This document shows positions 48,187-57,966 of a DNA stretch of 64,000 bases, in pieces. Position numbers and translations under genes: made by a program. Below the pieces are notes generated by a model. The model had not been told where the DNA came from and made no database searches. It saw only the letters and a list, made by a program, of their open reading frames with translations. The first letter of the stretch is position 1, and every line of letters begins with the position of its first letter. Source of the DNA: QHWK01 sp035315685 (GTDB lineage Bacteria > Acidobacteriota > Vicinamibacteria > Vicinamibacterales > CAVVIG01); assembly GCA_035315685.1 (NCBI GenBank), contig DATFXR010000095.1:1-64000 (forward strand), read 5' to 3'.

Positions 48187-48483
48187 CTAGCGGTGAAGGG
48201 CGGCGAGCCTGAACGCCGAAGGCGAGCGGCCGTAGGCCTGCTTGAAGGCGGTGCTGAAGTGACTGTGACTGTAGAAGCCGAGATCGAGGCTCAACGAGGT
48301 GAGGTCGTCGTACTCCGAGAGTAGATCCAGCGATCGTGCCAGTCGGAGCTGCATCTGGTACCGATACAGCGGCACGCCCTCGACGTGCTGAAACACCTGG
48401 GTGAGGTACACGGGTGAATGACCGACTTCGGCGGCGACCTCGGCCAATGCCCAGCGGCGAGTCAGATCGCTCGCCAATACCAT
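48187..48483 (-). CDS. AraC-type HTH domain only (N-terminally truncated regulator)
   Basis: 98 aa: LTRRWALAEVAAEVGHSPVYLTQVFQHVEGVPLYRYQMQLRLARSLDLL and DDLTSLSLDLGFYSHSHFSTAFKQAYGRSPSAFR, a complete AraC double HTH without a sensor. Relatives are usually about 280 aa. The region upstream is the 3' end of the sigma gene, 16 nt away, so the sensor part was probably lost by rearrangement. It may still be expressed from ATG 48483 as a free DNA-binding domain. Confidence 0.7.
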   Translation of the reverse strand: MVLASDLTRRWALAEVAAEVGHSPVYLTQVFQHVEGVPLYRYQMQLRLARSLDLLSEYDDLTSLSLDLGFYSHSHFSTAFKQAYGRSPSAFRLAALHR

Positions 48484-48498
48484 CTTTGGCTTTGAACT

Positions 48499-49752
48499 TC
48501 ATGTCTGCGTCCTCGGATCGCCCTGCAGCGAGGCCAACCGTGCTGAGAGGTACCCCTTTTCCGCCTTGTCGGTGGTCAGACCGATGGCAACGGTCAGCGC
48601 TTGCGCGGCGGAGGCCGTGTCGCCAGCGAGAGACAAGAGATGGCCCCGCGCGGCCCAGTACGGCTGGTAGGCGAACATTCGCTTGTCACTTTCGAGCGGC
48701 GCCAGATCGGCAAGCGCCGCGTGTGGACCATCAAGCTCGGCGCGTGCGACGGCTCGGTTGAGGATGACAACCGGCGAGCCCGTGAGCGCGAACAGATGGT
48801 CGTAGAGTGCGACCACCGCCGCCCAGTTGGCGACGCCGGTCAGACGGCGAGCGACATGGGCGGACTGAATCGCGGCCTCAATCTGGTAGCGGCCGCTCGG
48901 GCCCGCCGCGTTGGCCTGATTCAGATGGTGCTCAGCGCGTGCGATCAGCGGGCGCTCCCAGAGATTCGTGTCTTGCCGTTCGAGCGGCACAAAGGTACCT
49001 GCGGCATCGTAGCGGGTCGCGCGACGAGCGGTGGTGTAGAGCATCAACGCCAGCAGGCCCTTCGCCTCGGGCTCGTCCGGGAGCAGCGAGACGGTCAACT
49101 CGCCCAGCCAGATCGCCTCGTCGGCCAGCTCAGAGATGCCGTCGCCGCTCACCTCGTTCCAGCCCTTGGTGTAGGCCGCGTAAATCGCGTCCAGAACAGC
49201 GGCGAGGCGCTCCGGAAGCTCCTCCTGATCGGGCACGCGAAAGGGAATACCCGCGTCGCGGATACGGGTCTTGGCGCGAACGAGCCGCTGCCCCATCGTC
49301 GCAGGGGAAACGAGGAACGCCGAGGCGATGTCCTCGGCGGTCAGGCCGAGGATGGTCTGCAGGATCAGCGGCGTGCGCATGGCCGGGTCGATCGCCGGAT
49401 GCGCGCAGGCGAACATCAGGGCAAGTCGTCGGTCGGGGATTGCGTCGCGCTGGTCTGCCATCGCTTCGATCTCGTTGACGATCAGCTTCACCTGCTCCTC
49501 AGCCGCCGTGCGGACCTGCCGCCTGCGGATGACGTCGGTCTGCCGCCGGCGCGCCGCCGTCAGGAGCCAGGCGTCCGGGTTGCCCGGTACGCCGTCCGCC
49601 GGCCACGTGCGCAGAGCCGCCGCGAACGCGTCGCCGAGGGCGTCCTCGGCGCCAGCGACGTCGTGCGTGCGGCCGGCGAGCAAGGCGATCAGGCGGCCGT
49701 AGCTCTCACGCGCCACGCGCTCGGCGGCACGGTGGGCGTCGTCCAGCGCCAT
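48499..49752 (-). CDS. ECF-type RNA polymerase sigma factor with long C-terminal extension
   Basis: 417 aa. Region 2 (about 15-85: ALGDAFAAALRTWPADGVPGNPDAWLLTAARRRQTDVIRRR), region 4 (TPLILQTILGLTAEDIASAFLVSPATMGQRLVRAKTRI) and a helical C-terminal domain of about 220 aa of TPR-like/DUF6596 type. This is the ECF42 pattern paired with YCII proteins. The start overlaps the YCII stop (TGATG). Confidence 0.95.
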   Translation of the reverse strand: MALDDAHRAAERVARESYGRLIALLAGRTHDVAGAEDALGDAFAAALRTWPADGVPGNPDAWLLTAARRRQTDVIRRRQVRTAAEEQVKLIVNEIEAMADQRDAIPDRRLALMFACAHPAIDPAMRTPLILQTILGLTAEDIASAFLVSPATMGQRLVRAKTRIRDAGIPFRVPDQEELPERLAAVLDAIYAAYTKGWNEVSGDGISELADEAIWLGELTVSLLPDEPEAKGLLALMLYTTARRATRYDAAGTFVPLERQDTNLWERPLIARAEHHLNQANAAGPSGRYQIEAAIQSAHVARRLTGVANWAAVVALYDHLFALTGSPVVILNRAVARAELDGPHAALADLAPLESDKRMFAYQPYWAARGHLLSLAGDTASAAQALTVAIGLTTDKAEKGYLSARLASLQGDPRTQT

Positions 49753-50108
49753 CAGCCTTTCACGCCCGTCGTCGGATCGACGACCGGCCGGATCTCGATC
49801 GATCCGTATCTGCTCGATGGGCAGCGCTTGGCCCAGACGATGGCCTCGTCGAGGCTTGGGGCCTCCACGAAGAAGTAGCCGGCGAACTGCTCTTTCGTGT
49901 CGGCGTAGGGGCCGTCGAGCACCTCGGTCTTGCCGTCGTGTTGGCGAACCGTCGTCGCCGCCGAACTCGGCTGCAACCGCAGTCCCGTAGAGGCGCCTTC
50001 AGCCTTGGCGAGCGCCTGATTGAAAGCGCCGTAATCTGCCCAGAGCTCCTTCTGCGGAGCCGCGGCGAGCGCGGCCTCGTCGTGGTGAATCAGCATCATG
50101 AACCGCAT
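49752..50108 (-). CDS. YCII-related (DGPF domain) protein
   Basis: 118 aa: MRFMMLIHHDEAALAAAP, LRLQPSSAATTVR, the signature VLDGPYADTKEQFAGYFFVEAPSLDEAIVWAKRCP. These proteins are always linked with ECF42 sigma factors, probably as sensors. It is translationally coupled to the sigma gene (TGATG). Confidence 0.93.
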   Translation of the reverse strand: MRFMMLIHHDEAALAAAPQKELWADYGAFNQALAKAEGASTGLRLQPSSAATTVRQHDGKTEVLDGPYADTKEQFAGYFFVEAPSLDEAIVWAKRCPSSRYGSIEIRPVVDPTTGVKG

Positions 50109-50238
50109 GTTGTTCGCTCCTCATGGAAACATTGCGTTACCTGTACGCTTGGCGGGGGAGCCTCGAGGATTTCGACCGGACCGCCCCTGTCGAATGGCTT
50201 TTCCCTCATGCGTCATTTGTATGACAAGGAGGAAAACC

Positions 50239-50673
50239 ATGAAGGCAACGACGAAATCAATCTGGTACGGGATAACGACGGGGATGGTCGTGTTTGCGAT
50301 GTTCAGCGGAGGCATTGCCGAGCTTGCGCACCGGCCGGAAACGATCGACGGCATGAAGCAGCTCGGTTACCCGGTGTATTTCGTGATGATCCTCGGCTTT
50401 TGGAAGCTGCTCGGCTCACTGGCGCTCGTTATTCCTGGAGTCCCGAGAGTCAAGGAGTGGGCCTACGCCGGCATTTTCTTCAACATGACTGGCGCTGCGG
50501 TCTCTCACCTCGTGTGCCAGGATGCCGCATGGCACGTCGTCGTGACCATCGGCCTGGCGGCTCTGGCCGTTGCCTCCTGGGCACTTCGACCGGAGAGCCG
50601 GACGCTCGGCCATCATCGACAGGCATATCCTGAACCTGAGCGCGCCGATCTTCCGAGCGCTGCCGCGGCCTAG
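50239..50673 (+). CDS. DoxX-like four-helix membrane protein
   Basis: 144 aa from ATG 50239 after AAGGAGG. Helices IWYGITTGMVVFAMFSGGIAEL, PVYFVMILGFWKLLGSLALVI, WAYAGIFFNMTGAAVSHL, WHVVVTIGLAALAVASWAL match the DoxX-like (DUF) family. It is divergent from the YCII-sigma pair. Confidence 0.85.
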   Translation: MKATTKSIWYGITTGMVVFAMFSGGIAELAHRPETIDGMKQLGYPVYFVMILGFWKLLGSLALVIPGVPRVKEWAYAGIFFNMTGAAVSHLVCQDAAWHVVVTIGLAALAVASWALRPESRTLGHHRQAYPEPERADLPSAAAA

Positions 50674-50809
50674 GCGTCCATGACGGGGTTGAAAGAGAAG
50701 CGCGCCGCAAGGTCAGATATCAGCCGCCGCGTCAACGCAAGCGACAGGCAGGATCTCGGCGAGCGGGGCCTTGTAAATCAATTCGATGACAAACGCGAAG
50801 ACCTCGAGA

Positions 50810-52195
50810 TCATGCTGTCCCTTCCGCCACCACGAACGTGACATCGTCATCGAACTGGCTGCCGTATCTCCAGCGCGTCAGTTCGCCGAGTGCCGCGTCC
50901 GCGAACCGATCCGCCGTAGTGACCTCGAAGTTCGAGAGCCAGCGCTCGACTCGCTCGCCGTCGAAGAACTCGCCGGCGCGATTCCGCGCTTCCAGCACGC
51001 CATCGGAATAGAGCAGGAGCCGGTCGCCGGCGGCGAACCGATTGACGTGCGCGTTCGCGTACTCGGCAGCGGGCAGGACGCCCAGCATCAACCCATGCTC
51101 GCGTTCGACGTGCGCGCCGGGTTCGCCGCGACGTTTGACGAGGGGCGGCGGATGGCCCGCATTGGCCAGCGTCACGCGCCGGGCGTCCGTGTCGACGACG
51201 GCGTACACCGCCGTCACGTACGAGCCGTTGAGCTGGCCACACAGGATCTGGTTCATTGCCGTCAGCACCGCTGCGGGATCGCGCGCGCTCCCGGCCTGCA
51301 GCGAAAACGCGAGCTTGGCCATGGACGCGACGAGCGCCGCCGGAATGCCGTGGCCCATCACGTCGGCGACCAGGATGCCGACGCAGGACGGTCCGATCTC
51401 GACGAAATCGTAGATGTCGCCGGCGACTGCCGCCGCCGGCACGTAGCGGACCGCCACGTCCAGCCTGAGCGGCTTCGGGACCCGCCGAGGCAGCAGCGAA
51501 AGCTGGACCTCTCTCGCGGTTTCCAACTCGCGCTGGACGCCGACGAATTCCGCCTCGGCGCGGAATACGGACCGGCCGACGGCATAGCCCAGGCAGAGGA
51601 CGAACACCAGCACGCCAATCGGCTCGACGTTCACGCCGCGCAGCGCGATCTCGCCGAGGTTTTCGTTGACAACGAACAGAACGAACACCAGGCCGCCGAC
51701 CATTACGATCGGATCGGTCAGCGGCGTGCGCATGCCTCGGCGAACGGTCAGATAGACGATGTTCACGAGGCCGACATTGAGCGCCGTCAACACGACCCCG
51801 GAATTGGCGGCGATCACGGACGCCGGCCTGCCAGAGATGAGATCGCTCGCGATGCCGATCACGGCAAACGCGCTGACCCCCGCCACGAGCCACCAGGTCG
51901 ACCGCAGCCAGCCGGCGCCGATCAGGCTTGCCGCGAAGATCGTAATGGGCACGTTGATGGTGTACGTGACAATCGCGCCGAACGTCCGCCACTGGAGCAG
52001 CGTGCCTCCGAGGGTGGCACGAACGGCCGGCTGACCGGCCAGCAGCCGCGCGCCGTACATCGCACACCAGAGGCCGAACGTCACGAGAGTCATCGAGCTG
52101 CGTCGAAGCCGCAGCGTGGCCGCGGCGGTCGATACGCATCCAAGCGCGAGCAGCGTGATCCCGATGGCGATGGCTGCAAGCTCGGGACGGCTCAT
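50810..52195 (-). CDS. membrane-anchored PP2C/SpoIIE-type phosphatase
   Basis: 461 aa from ATG 52195. Six or seven helices (about 1-215), a short linker (EAEFVGVQRELETAREVQLSLLP) and the PP2C SpoIIE domain: AAAVAGDIYDFVEIG with metal-binding Asp, VGILVADVMGHGIPAALVASM and LLLYSDGVLEARN...FDDDVTFVV. It dephosphorylates an unknown Ser/Thr target, perhaps an anti-sigma antagonist. Confidence 0.92.
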   Translation of the reverse strand: MSRPELAAIAIGITLLALGCVSTAAATLRLRRSSMTLVTFGLWCAMYGARLLAGQPAVRATLGGTLLQWRTFGAIVTYTINVPITIFAASLIGAGWLRSTWWLVAGVSAFAVIGIASDLISGRPASVIAANSGVVLTALNVGLVNIVYLTVRRGMRTPLTDPIVMVGGLVFVLFVVNENLGEIALRGVNVEPIGVLVFVLCLGYAVGRSVFRAEAEFVGVQRELETAREVQLSLLPRRVPKPLRLDVAVRYVPAAAVAGDIYDFVEIGPSCVGILVADVMGHGIPAALVASMAKLAFSLQAGSARDPAAVLTAMNQILCGQLNGSYVTAVYAVVDTDARRVTLANAGHPPPLVKRRGEPGAHVEREHGLMLGVLPAAEYANAHVNRFAAGDRLLLYSDGVLEARNRAGEFFDGERVERWLSNFEVTTADRFADAALGELTRWRYGSQFDDDVTFVVAEGTA

Positions 52196-52402
52196 AGCGG
52201 AGAGTATGAGGCTGGCTTCGGTGAACTGTTTCGCTTTTTGGTTGGATTGCCGGGTAGGAGACCTGCGACTATGGCCTGGCGCGCTTGCCTGCAATGTCCT
52301 CAGAGCGATCGTCTCATTCAGGGCTCGGCCTCGGCATCGAGCCAAGGCAAAAAGGTGCCAACCCTCTCATTTGGCCTCCGCGTCACAGCTGCGGAGCACC
52401 GT

Positions 52403-53137
52403 TCACGGCACATACACCTGACGCATGTACGGTCGCTGGATCACGACTGCGACCACGCGCTCGGTTCCGTCGAACACGTCCGCCAGCTCACCCGTTGCTT
52501 TCAGACCCATTTCCGTCACGGCATTCACGTTCATCGGATCGCTGCGAACGATGTTGATCACCTGGTCTTCCTGGTACACACGGACGATTGACGTGTCCTG
52601 AGCCGCGTAAAGGGGCAGGTTCGGCGTGTCGGCTGTCACCCACATGACCGCGCCACCCTGGCGGTACGCAAGGGACAAATGGACCTCTCCGCTTTCCGCG
52701 ACTGCTGAGAAGGTCTCGCGGACGCGCGTTTCGCCTCGTGTTTCTTTCGTGAAGGTCTGCGACCGGGTGATGCGCGCCAGCTTGGCGTCGCGATATTTGC
52801 CGGGAATTCCTGCCGGATCTTCCGTGTACGACAGCCAGTGAACGTGTGCGAGCACGCCGGTCGTCCGATTCCGGGCCTGCGAGATGAACGGCAAATAACT
52901 GAGCTGCGTCATACCATCCGGCGTGCCGGTATGGCTCCTGACCGCAAACACTTCATGGAACGGGAGCAGCAGGTTTGCGTCCGTGAGCGACTTGCCGCGC
53001 AAATCATCGCCGGTGTACGGAGCGAGCTCCCACCCTGCCGGAAGGCGACGCTGGAGCGCTGCCGCATTCGCCGTGAGCGCGACTAATGTTCGTGCGGCGG
53101 CAATTCCGTCTGAGTACCTCCACGAGCCCTCCGTCAT
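52403..53137 (-). CDS. hypothetical protein, possible acetoacetate-decarboxylase-like fold
   Basis: 244 aa, no signal peptide or membrane segment. Beta-rich, with LQRRLPAGWELAPYTGDD, LLLPFHEVFAVRSHTGTPDGMTQLSYLPFIS, and a C-terminal VVVAVVIQRPYMRQVYVP. The opening 'RLPxGW' recalls acetoacetate-decarboxylase-like proteins; no catalytic Lys can be identified. It lies 12 nt downstream of the RND pump gene's stop and may be part of that transcript. Confidence 0.5.
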   Translation of the reverse strand: MTEGSWRYSDGIAAARTLVALTANAAALQRRLPAGWELAPYTGDDLRGKSLTDANLLLPFHEVFAVRSHTGTPDGMTQLSYLPFISQARNRTTGVLAHVHWLSYTEDPAGIPGKYRDAKLARITRSQTFTKETRGETRVRETFSAVAESGEVHLSLAYRQGGAVMWVTADTPNLPLYAAQDTSIVRVYQEDQVINIVRSDPMNVNAVTEMGLKATGELADVFDGTERVVAVVIQRPYMRQVYVP

Positions 53138-53149
53138 GTTCCTTGCTCC

Positions 53150-56100
53150 TCATTGGGACGGTTCACTGGTGCCGGGACGCGCGGACTCCCATCGCACGAC
53201 TTTCAAATCCAGGACGAAGATGGCGTACAGCACCGGAACGACGAAGAGCGTCACGGCCGTCGCGAAGGTGAGTCCGCCGATCTGCGCGTAGCACAAGGCT
53301 TCCCAGAGGGGTCCGCCGTGGAGCGCCAGCGGGAAAAGCGCCAGCACCGTCGCCCCAACCGTGATTAGTACGGGCCGGATTCGAAGGATCCCTGCTTCGA
53401 TGAGCGCGTCCGTGAGCGTCGCTCCGTGGACATGCTGTTCTTCGATGAAATCGAACAACACGATGACGTGGCTGACGATCACTCCAATCAAGCTCGTGAT
53501 GCCAAGAATCGCCAGGAACCCCATTGGCTTTCCGGTGATCCACAGGCTCCCCAGCGCGCCGACGGCTCCGAACGGAATTCCCGCAAAGACGATGAACGGT
53601 TTGATCGCGTGTTTGAACTGAAACACGAGTGCCAGGTAGATCGTCAGCACCGACGCGAGCACTACGGTCAGCGACTGGACCTGTCCGCGGCGTTGCTCCT
53701 TGAGCTCGCCGACGATCTCGAATCGATACCCGGCCGGGAGCTCGCGCTCGAACTGCTGCAGGCTGGACATCAGGGGGTCGGTGATCTCGGCTGCCAAATG
53801 CCCCGGTGCCGGCAGGGCGGAGACCGTAATCGCGCGGTACTGGTTCACGCGGTGAATGACTGCAATCTCCGGTGTGTAGGTCAGCGTCGCGATCTGGCTC
53901 AACATCAACCTGGTCGGCGACTGTCCCGCATAGACATACAACTGGTCGAGCGCGGTGACGCTCTCGTATGGGCGGTGCTCCATCAACTGCACGATTGGAA
54001 TGTTCTTGCGGCCTTCGCGGAGCGTTCCGATCGGTGTGCCGTTGAGCGCGGAATAAGTCGCGCGGGTGATATCGCGACTCGAGATTCCCATCACGCCCGC
54101 GCGGCCCTGATCGACTTCGAGACGCGTTCGGATGGCGTCATTTCCCCAGTCGTCGCGCACGTTGAGCGCCCACCGCGATCGTTCGAAGATCGTTTTCAGC
54201 CGTTCGGCTTCTGCCCGAAGCGTCCGCGGGTCGTCGCCGAGAACGCGCATCGACACGGGGATGATGGTCGGCGGGCCGGTCTCGACCGTGCGGACGTCGA
54301 TCCGGGCACCGGCCACTCTGGCCGAGAGCGCGGTCTGAAGCGGACCGACCAGACGATTCGTGTCCTGACTTTCTTTGAACTGAAGCAAGAGCTGGGCGTA
54401 ATTCGGGGCCGGCGGCTCAGGTCGAACCGAGAACCAGAATCGTGGCCCGCCGGCGCCGACAAAGGACGTGATCGAGGCCAGCAGCGACGGACGGTCAGCG
54501 CCACCGGCGCGGCCTCGATCGTACTGTGCCACGACGTCGAGGATGACGTCTTCGGCATCGCGCGACGCGCGTTGCGTTTCAGAGAGCGGCGCGTCTTCTG
54601 GAAGACGAATATCCACGTACGAGAGGTAGAAATCGTCTCTCGGAAAGAATTGCCGCGACAGATGACTCGCAAAGAACCCGCCGGCGGCCAGTACGATGGA
54701 CGACACGGCAAGGACCTTCCAGCGGTGTTCAATCGCAAATCCGACGGCGCGGCTGTACCACTTGCCGAACCCGGCGTCATGTGATCCCTGAGTCAATCGA
54801 TCTGGAGTCGGTTTCACCAGGTGATAGGCCAGCAGCGGCAGGAATGTCATTGACACGATCCGCGATGCGACCAGCGAGCATGCAATCGTGATCGGAAGGC
54901 TGTAGATGAATCGTCCGACGTCGCCTTTCAGCAGCAGGAACGGCAAATAGGCGGCAATGTTGGTGATCGTGGCGTAGAGGATCGCCTTCGATAGTTTGTC
55001 GGGGCCGAGCCAGGCGGCTACGGTGCGCGGTCTGCCGTGCGCCAGTTCTCGTTTGACCGCGTCGCCGGCGACCACAGGGTCGTCGACCAACAGACCGAGA
55101 GCAATGATCAGCGAGGCAATCGACATCTGCTGGATGTCGAGGCCAAGCAGGTGCATGAACCCGAAGGTCATCGCGAGCGTCACCGGGATGCAGAGCGCCA
55201 TCAGAAGGGCCGACCGCCATTCCCAGAACCCCACCAGCGACACCGCCACGACCAGGCCCACCGCTTCCAACAAGCTTCGATTGAAGAGGTCGACTTTCTC
55301 CCGTACCTGCCGCTGTTGATCGGACGTCGTGCCGACAATCAGATCAGCCGGAAGCGAGCGCCGAACTTCCTCCACGCGAGCCGCGACGGCTGTCCCGAAG
55401 GCGTCGATCTGCTGGCCCTTCTTCATCTCTGTGGACAGCGTGATCGCGCGCCCTCGCTGCCATCGGCCGCCATCGCCGCGATGGGTGTAATACGACAGAA
55501 ATCGCGCCGGGTGCTGGTAACCACGATGCGCGCTGCCAAGATCGCGAAGGTAGAGTGGCGTTCCGTTGGCCGCCTGCGCGAACACGACCGTGTCGAGATC
55601 CGCAAGCGTCCGGAATTCTCCGGTCTGTTCGAGCGCGAGATCGCGGCCGCCCGCGTTCACCGTGCCCGCCGGGAACGTCGTATTCCGGCTCTGCAGTACG
55701 CCTGAAATGGCAGCTGGCACGATGCCCAGCGCGGCGATCCGATCCTGCGAGTACCGTGCCTCGATCTGCTCCTCGAGCACGCCGACGCGCGTGACCCGCG
55801 CCGCTTCCGGAGCGAGCTTGATCGCCTTCTCGATGCGATCCGTGAAGTCATCGAGCTCACGGTACGAGTACTTCGGTCCGGGCCGCCGTCGAAGCGCGTC
55901 CTCGATCCGTGCACCAGGTTCGATGACGATGGGATCCCACACGTCGGGGTGGAGATCCGCGCGCTGCGGGAGTTCCTCCCAGACGCGCTGGACCGCGCGA
56001 GACCAATTACGTGGCTGCTCGGATGTGGTCAGGCGGACGATCGACGAACTTCGACCGTCGACGATCTCGGGATCGCTCCCGAATCCTTCCTGCTGGAGGC

Positions 56101-56716
56101 GCCGGCCCAACAGGACCGCAGCCTCGTGAAGAAACGACGGATCGATTCCCGTCGAGCACATCACGACGTCGACCGAGGAGGCGCGCGGCGTCAGCGTCTC
56201 GGCGATCTCTCTCGCCAACAACCGGAGCTGAGTATCGCTGGCCGGCGGGCTCGCGACGGTCAGCATCAGCGCCGCGGTCTCGCCGAATTCCTTGATGAAC
56301 TGAATCGGACCGGCGCCCTCAGGTAGATCGGTCACTCCATCGAGCTTGACCTTGATGTCGTCGAATTCCTTGCCGGTATCCGTCGCCAGTTGCTCATCGA
56401 CTTCGGCGTACACGACCGAGAGTCCAGACCGCGATGTCGACGTAATCTCGGAAACGCGGATGTTCTGGGCGACGCGCTCTTCGATCTTCCGCGTCACGAG
56501 CTGCTCGACACGCTCGGCGCTCTGCCCCGGCCATGGCGTGACGACGGCGACCTGGCGAACCGGTATGTCCGGGTCTTTTCGTTTGGGCATCGCACCGTAG
56601 GCCCAGATGCCCCATCCAATCACACCAACCAGAACCACCCACGAGACGTGGCGATCTTCGACGAAAAAACGCGCGATGCTGAAACGATGGCCCTGCGTTT
56701 CGACGTCGTTGTTCAC
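53150..56716 (-). CDS. RND efflux pump permease
   Basis: 1188 aa. RND pattern: first helix WVVLVGVIGWGIWAYG, porter domains, LGLLVDDPVVAGDAVKRE in TM4 with the two proton-relay Asp, and the last helices (FIVFAGIPFGAVGALGSL; GITSLIGVIVSHVIVLFDFIEE; RIRPVLITVGATVLALFPLAL). About 130 residues longer than AcrB; the excess lies in the first periplasmic part (about 185-290). HAE/HME subfamily is unclear. It is in an operon with the adaptor and TolC. Confidence 0.95.
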   Translation of the reverse strand: MNNDVETQGHRFSIARFFVEDRHVSWVVLVGVIGWGIWAYGAMPKRKDPDIPVRQVAVVTPWPGQSAERVEQLVTRKIEERVAQNIRVSEITSTSRSGLSVVYAEVDEQLATDTGKEFDDIKVKLDGVTDLPEGAGPIQFIKEFGETAALMLTVASPPASDTQLRLLAREIAETLTPRASSVDVVMCSTGIDPSFLHEAAVLLGRRLQQEGFGSDPEIVDGRSSSIVRLTTSEQPRNWSRAVQRVWEELPQRADLHPDVWDPIVIEPGARIEDALRRRPGPKYSYRELDDFTDRIEKAIKLAPEAARVTRVGVLEEQIEARYSQDRIAALGIVPAAISGVLQSRNTTFPAGTVNAGGRDLALEQTGEFRTLADLDTVVFAQAANGTPLYLRDLGSAHRGYQHPARFLSYYTHRGDGGRWQRGRAITLSTEMKKGQQIDAFGTAVAARVEEVRRSLPADLIVGTTSDQQRQVREKVDLFNRSLLEAVGLVVAVSLVGFWEWRSALLMALCIPVTLAMTFGFMHLLGLDIQQMSIASLIIALGLLVDDPVVAGDAVKRELAHGRPRTVAAWLGPDKLSKAILYATITNIAAYLPFLLLKGDVGRFIYSLPITIACSLVASRIVSMTFLPLLAYHLVKPTPDRLTQGSHDAGFGKWYSRAVGFAIEHRWKVLAVSSIVLAAGGFFASHLSRQFFPRDDFYLSYVDIRLPEDAPLSETQRASRDAEDVILDVVAQYDRGRAGGADRPSLLASITSFVGAGGPRFWFSVRPEPPAPNYAQLLLQFKESQDTNRLVGPLQTALSARVAGARIDVRTVETGPPTIIPVSMRVLGDDPRTLRAEAERLKTIFERSRWALNVRDDWGNDAIRTRLEVDQGRAGVMGISSRDITRATYSALNGTPIGTLREGRKNIPIVQLMEHRPYESVTALDQLYVYAGQSPTRLMLSQIATLTYTPEIAVIHRVNQYRAITVSALPAPGHLAAEITDPLMSSLQQFERELPAGYRFEIVGELKEQRRGQVQSLTVVLASVLTIYLALVFQFKHAIKPFIVFAGIPFGAVGALGSLWITGKPMGFLAILGITSLIGVIVSHVIVLFDFIEEQHVHGATLTDALIEAGILRIRPVLITVGATVLALFPLALHGGPLWEALCYAQIGGLTFATAVTLFVVPVLYAIFVLDLKVVRWESARPGTSEPSQ

Positions 56717-56742
56717 GTGAATCCTTCGAGGGCGCAGCCCGG

Positions 56743-57966
56743 TTACTGAACTTCCTTCACCGCGTCGCCCGGGCGCAGCAGGTTTGCTCCAGATACCACG
56801 ATTCGTTGACCGGCGGTCAGGCCGTCCAGAACGGCGACCTGGTTCCCAACCAGGGCGCCGGGATTGATGGGTAGGGCTCGCGCCCTGAGGGTGCCGCCGG
56901 TCAGCTCCGTCGTGTACACGACGTACCTGTCGGCGACCGCATCGTGGACGAGAGCATCAACCGGGATCTGCAGCGGTCGACGGGCTGACGCGTCGCTTCC
57001 GGCGGCGTGAATCGATGCGATCATCCCCGAGCGCAGTTTCAGGTCGGGGTTCACGATCGACACCACCACCTCGAACGACCGCGCCCGCGGATCTGCGGCA
57101 GGCGCAATTGACAGAATGCGACCGTCAAAACGCTCACCGGGAAACGCGTCGACGGTCAGCGGCACCGGCTGCCCGGTGTGAAACGCGCGGAGGGCGGTGT
57201 CAGGAATGTTGAAGCGCGCTTTTACAAGGTGGAGGTCCGCAACGACGAACGCCGGCGTAGCGGCGGTCGCAAAGGTACCGACTTCGACGCGCCGCTCGAG
57301 CAGAATGCCGTTCAGCGGCGCACGCAAGTCCGTATCTCCGACGGCGAGCTGCGCCTCACGCAGTTGTCCGCCGGCCGAGATGGAACGCTCGCGCGTCGCG
57401 GCGATGGCGGCTTTCGCGGCCTCGAGTTTCGCCCGCGCCACATCGAGTCGTGCCTTGCTGTCGTCGTAGGTCGGCTTGGTGATGCTTTCCTGCTGCCAGA
57501 GCGTCGAGACACGTTCGAAGTCCAATTCCGCTTGCGCGAGCGCAGCCTCCGCTTCGGATGCCTGGGCTCGCGCGGCGTTCACGCTCGCGTTCGCTTCGTC
57601 GCGCGCCCCGCGCGCCTTTTCCTCAATCGCCTGGTAGTCGGCGGCGCGGATACGAGCGAGCACGGCGCCGGCGCTGATTTGAGCGCCGGGTTCCAAAGGG
57701 CGGAAACGTCCGTCCGCGGCTCGCGCCTGGTCGAGCGACACAACGTAGCCGGATACCCGGAACGCAACGTCCACCTGCGCGTCCGGCGCGATGATCGCGG
57801 AATAGGTCGTCGGCTCCGCAACACTCGACACTTCAACGACCGCCATCCGGACCGCCTTCTGCGCGACGCCATCGCCGCTCATGGACGCGTCGCTACGCGC
57901 GCAACCGTTGACGAACGGCAGAGCCCCTAGGATGACCATCGCCGCCGGGTTGAAGCTGTGGCTCAT
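56743..57966 (-). CDS. RND membrane fusion (adaptor) protein
   Basis: 407 aa. Lipobox-like FVNGC at about 18-22, biotinyl-lipoyl-like halves (VDVAFRVSGYVVSLDQA; DTDLRAPLNGILLERRVEVGTF), a coiled-coil hairpin at about 115-205 (Ala/Glu-rich) and beta-barrel and MP domains. ATG 57966 overlaps the TolC stop (ATGA). Confidence 0.95.
   Translation of the reverse strand: MSHSFNPAAMVILGALPFVNGCARSDASMSGDGVAQKAVRMAVVEVSSVAEPTTYSAIIAPDAQVDVAFRVSGYVVSLDQARAADGRFRPLEPGAQISAGAVLARIRAADYQAIEEKARGARDEANASVNAARAQASEAEAALAQAELDFERVSTLWQQESITKPTYDDSKARLDVARAKLEAAKAAIAATRERSISAGGQLREAQLAVGDTDLRAPLNGILLERRVEVGTFATAATPAFVVADLHLVKARFNIPDTALRAFHTGQPVPLTVDAFPGERFDGRILSIAPAADPRARSFEVVVSIVNPDLKLRSGMIASIHAAGSDASARRPLQIPVDALVHDAVADRYVVYTTELTGGTLRARALPINPGALVGNQVAVLDGLTAGQRIVVSGANLLRPGDAVKEVQ

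Noticed and set aside
52357..52375. Possible sigma-54 promoter (TGGCACC and TGC on the minus strand)
   Set aside because: The GG to GC distance is 9 nt instead of the required 10, and no gene start fits.
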